Below, piece after piece: positions 5,582 to 5,709 of a stretch of DNA of 5,709 nucleotides. The stretch lies in contig JAJXWC010000158.1 of the NCBI GenBank assembly GCA_021781855.1, positions 1 to 5,709 on the forward strand, given 5' to 3'. Each line of letters opens with the position of its first letter. Position 1 is the stretch's first letter. A program made the translations under genes and the position numbers. Source of the stretch: Bacillota bacterium (GTDB lineage: Bacteria > Bacillota > Bacilli > Lactobacillales > Streptococcaceae). The notes beneath the pieces are model-generated. The model was not told where the DNA came from and did not search any database. It saw only the letters and a program-made list of their open reading frames with translations.

Positions 5582-5592
5582 GTTGAACTAAA

Positions 5593-5709
5593 AAATACAG
5601 TTTTCGGATAATCGCGCGATTTTTTATAAATTGTGAGGAAAGTCCAGGCTCGCGCGGTGCTGAGATGCCCGCAGTGTTTGTGGTAGGCGAACAAATAAGC
5701 CTACGCAGG
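5593..5709 (+). ncRNA. rnpB: RNase P RNA, type B, 5' part (3' end beyond window)
   Basis: This is the catalytic RNA of ribonuclease P, which removes 5' leaders from pre-tRNAs. The 5' strand of P2 is recognisable as TTCGGATAATCGC (5603-5615). P3 pairs CGCGATTT with AAATTGTG (G-U pairs included). It is followed by the universally conserved GAGGAAAGTCC (5635-5645). The next stretch, GCTCGCGCGGTGCTGAGATG and onward, nearly copies the Bacillus subtilis RNA as I recall it, and GTAGGC with GCCTAC (around 5673-5705) forms a further helix. The 5' end at 5593 is set by counting back from the conserved block and may be off by a few bases. About 117 nt are present, roughly a third of the usual ~370-400. 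The 3' half, including the partner strands of P1 and P2, is outside the window. Confidence 0.93.

Larger units (their letters stand above)
5156..5592. other. 437-bp gene-free interval rich in small inverted repeats, gpsB to rnpB
   Basis: No convincing protein gene is present. Visible inverted repeats include 5154-5161 with 5165-5172 (8 bp, 3-nt loop, starting in the gpsB stop), 5182-5186 with 5191-5195, 5204-5210 with 5216-5222, and a GC-rich interrupted hairpin at about 5312-5335 with loop CTG. The region from 5410 onward is listed separately. None of these is followed by a proper U run, so a clear gpsB terminator is not visible. A 25-codon ORF at 5239-5316 exists but is weakly supported. 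The interval could hold a small RNA gene or an extended rnpB leader, or be an ordinary spacer. Confidence 0.5.

Noticed and set aside
5583..5612. TTGAAC with GATAAT as an rnpB promoter
   Set aside because: The supposed -10 (5607-5612) is the conserved P2 element of RNase P RNA and would start transcription inside the RNA.

Overview
The window looks like a core chromosomal segment of a low-GC Firmicute in the Streptococcaceae, most probably Lactococcus or a close relative. The protein families, the AT-rich leaders with TGn-extended -10 promoters, the GpsB sequence, the gpsB-then-rnpB order and the bacillus-type (type B) RNase P RNA all point that way. The genus is inferred from recall, not from a search. 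There are no IS elements, CRISPR arrays, phage genes or tRNAs, and I found no protein-coding system that looks new.

Layout, left to right. (1) 1-261 is the 3' end of a small membrane-protein gene on the + strand. (2) 336-373 is a 16-bp perfect hairpin serving as a bidirectional terminator between convergent genes. (3) 372-1157 on the - strand is a Cof-type HAD hydrolase. (4) 1158-1356 is a divergent control region with two back-to-back extended -10 promoters forming an imperfect inverted repeat, then a structured ftsK leader with alternative pairings, a 14-bp palindrome and a possible 9-codon upstream ORF. (5) 1357-3582 is ftsK/spoIIIE. (6) 3583-3698 holds a terminator-like hairpin. (7) 3699-4700 is holA. 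(8) 4686-4714 is a well-formed promoter in the end of holA, which drives gpsB (4754-5155). (9) 5156-5592 is 437 bp without a convincing gene but with many inverted repeats and one good extended -10. (10) From 5593 to the window edge lies the first third of rnpB.

The + strand genes share a theme of chromosome replication and cell division. HolA loads the sliding clamp, FtsK pumps the terminus clear of the septum, and GpsB coordinates septal and peripheral wall synthesis. RnpB is the catalytic RNA that matures tRNA 5' ends. The HAD phosphatase is probably unrelated metabolism or metabolite repair.

The most interesting material is non-coding: the overlapping divergent promoters with an apparently leaderless HAD mRNA, the ftsK leader, and the mutually exclusive pairing elements upstream of rnpB. 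All RNA folds here were found by eye; no folding energies were calculated.
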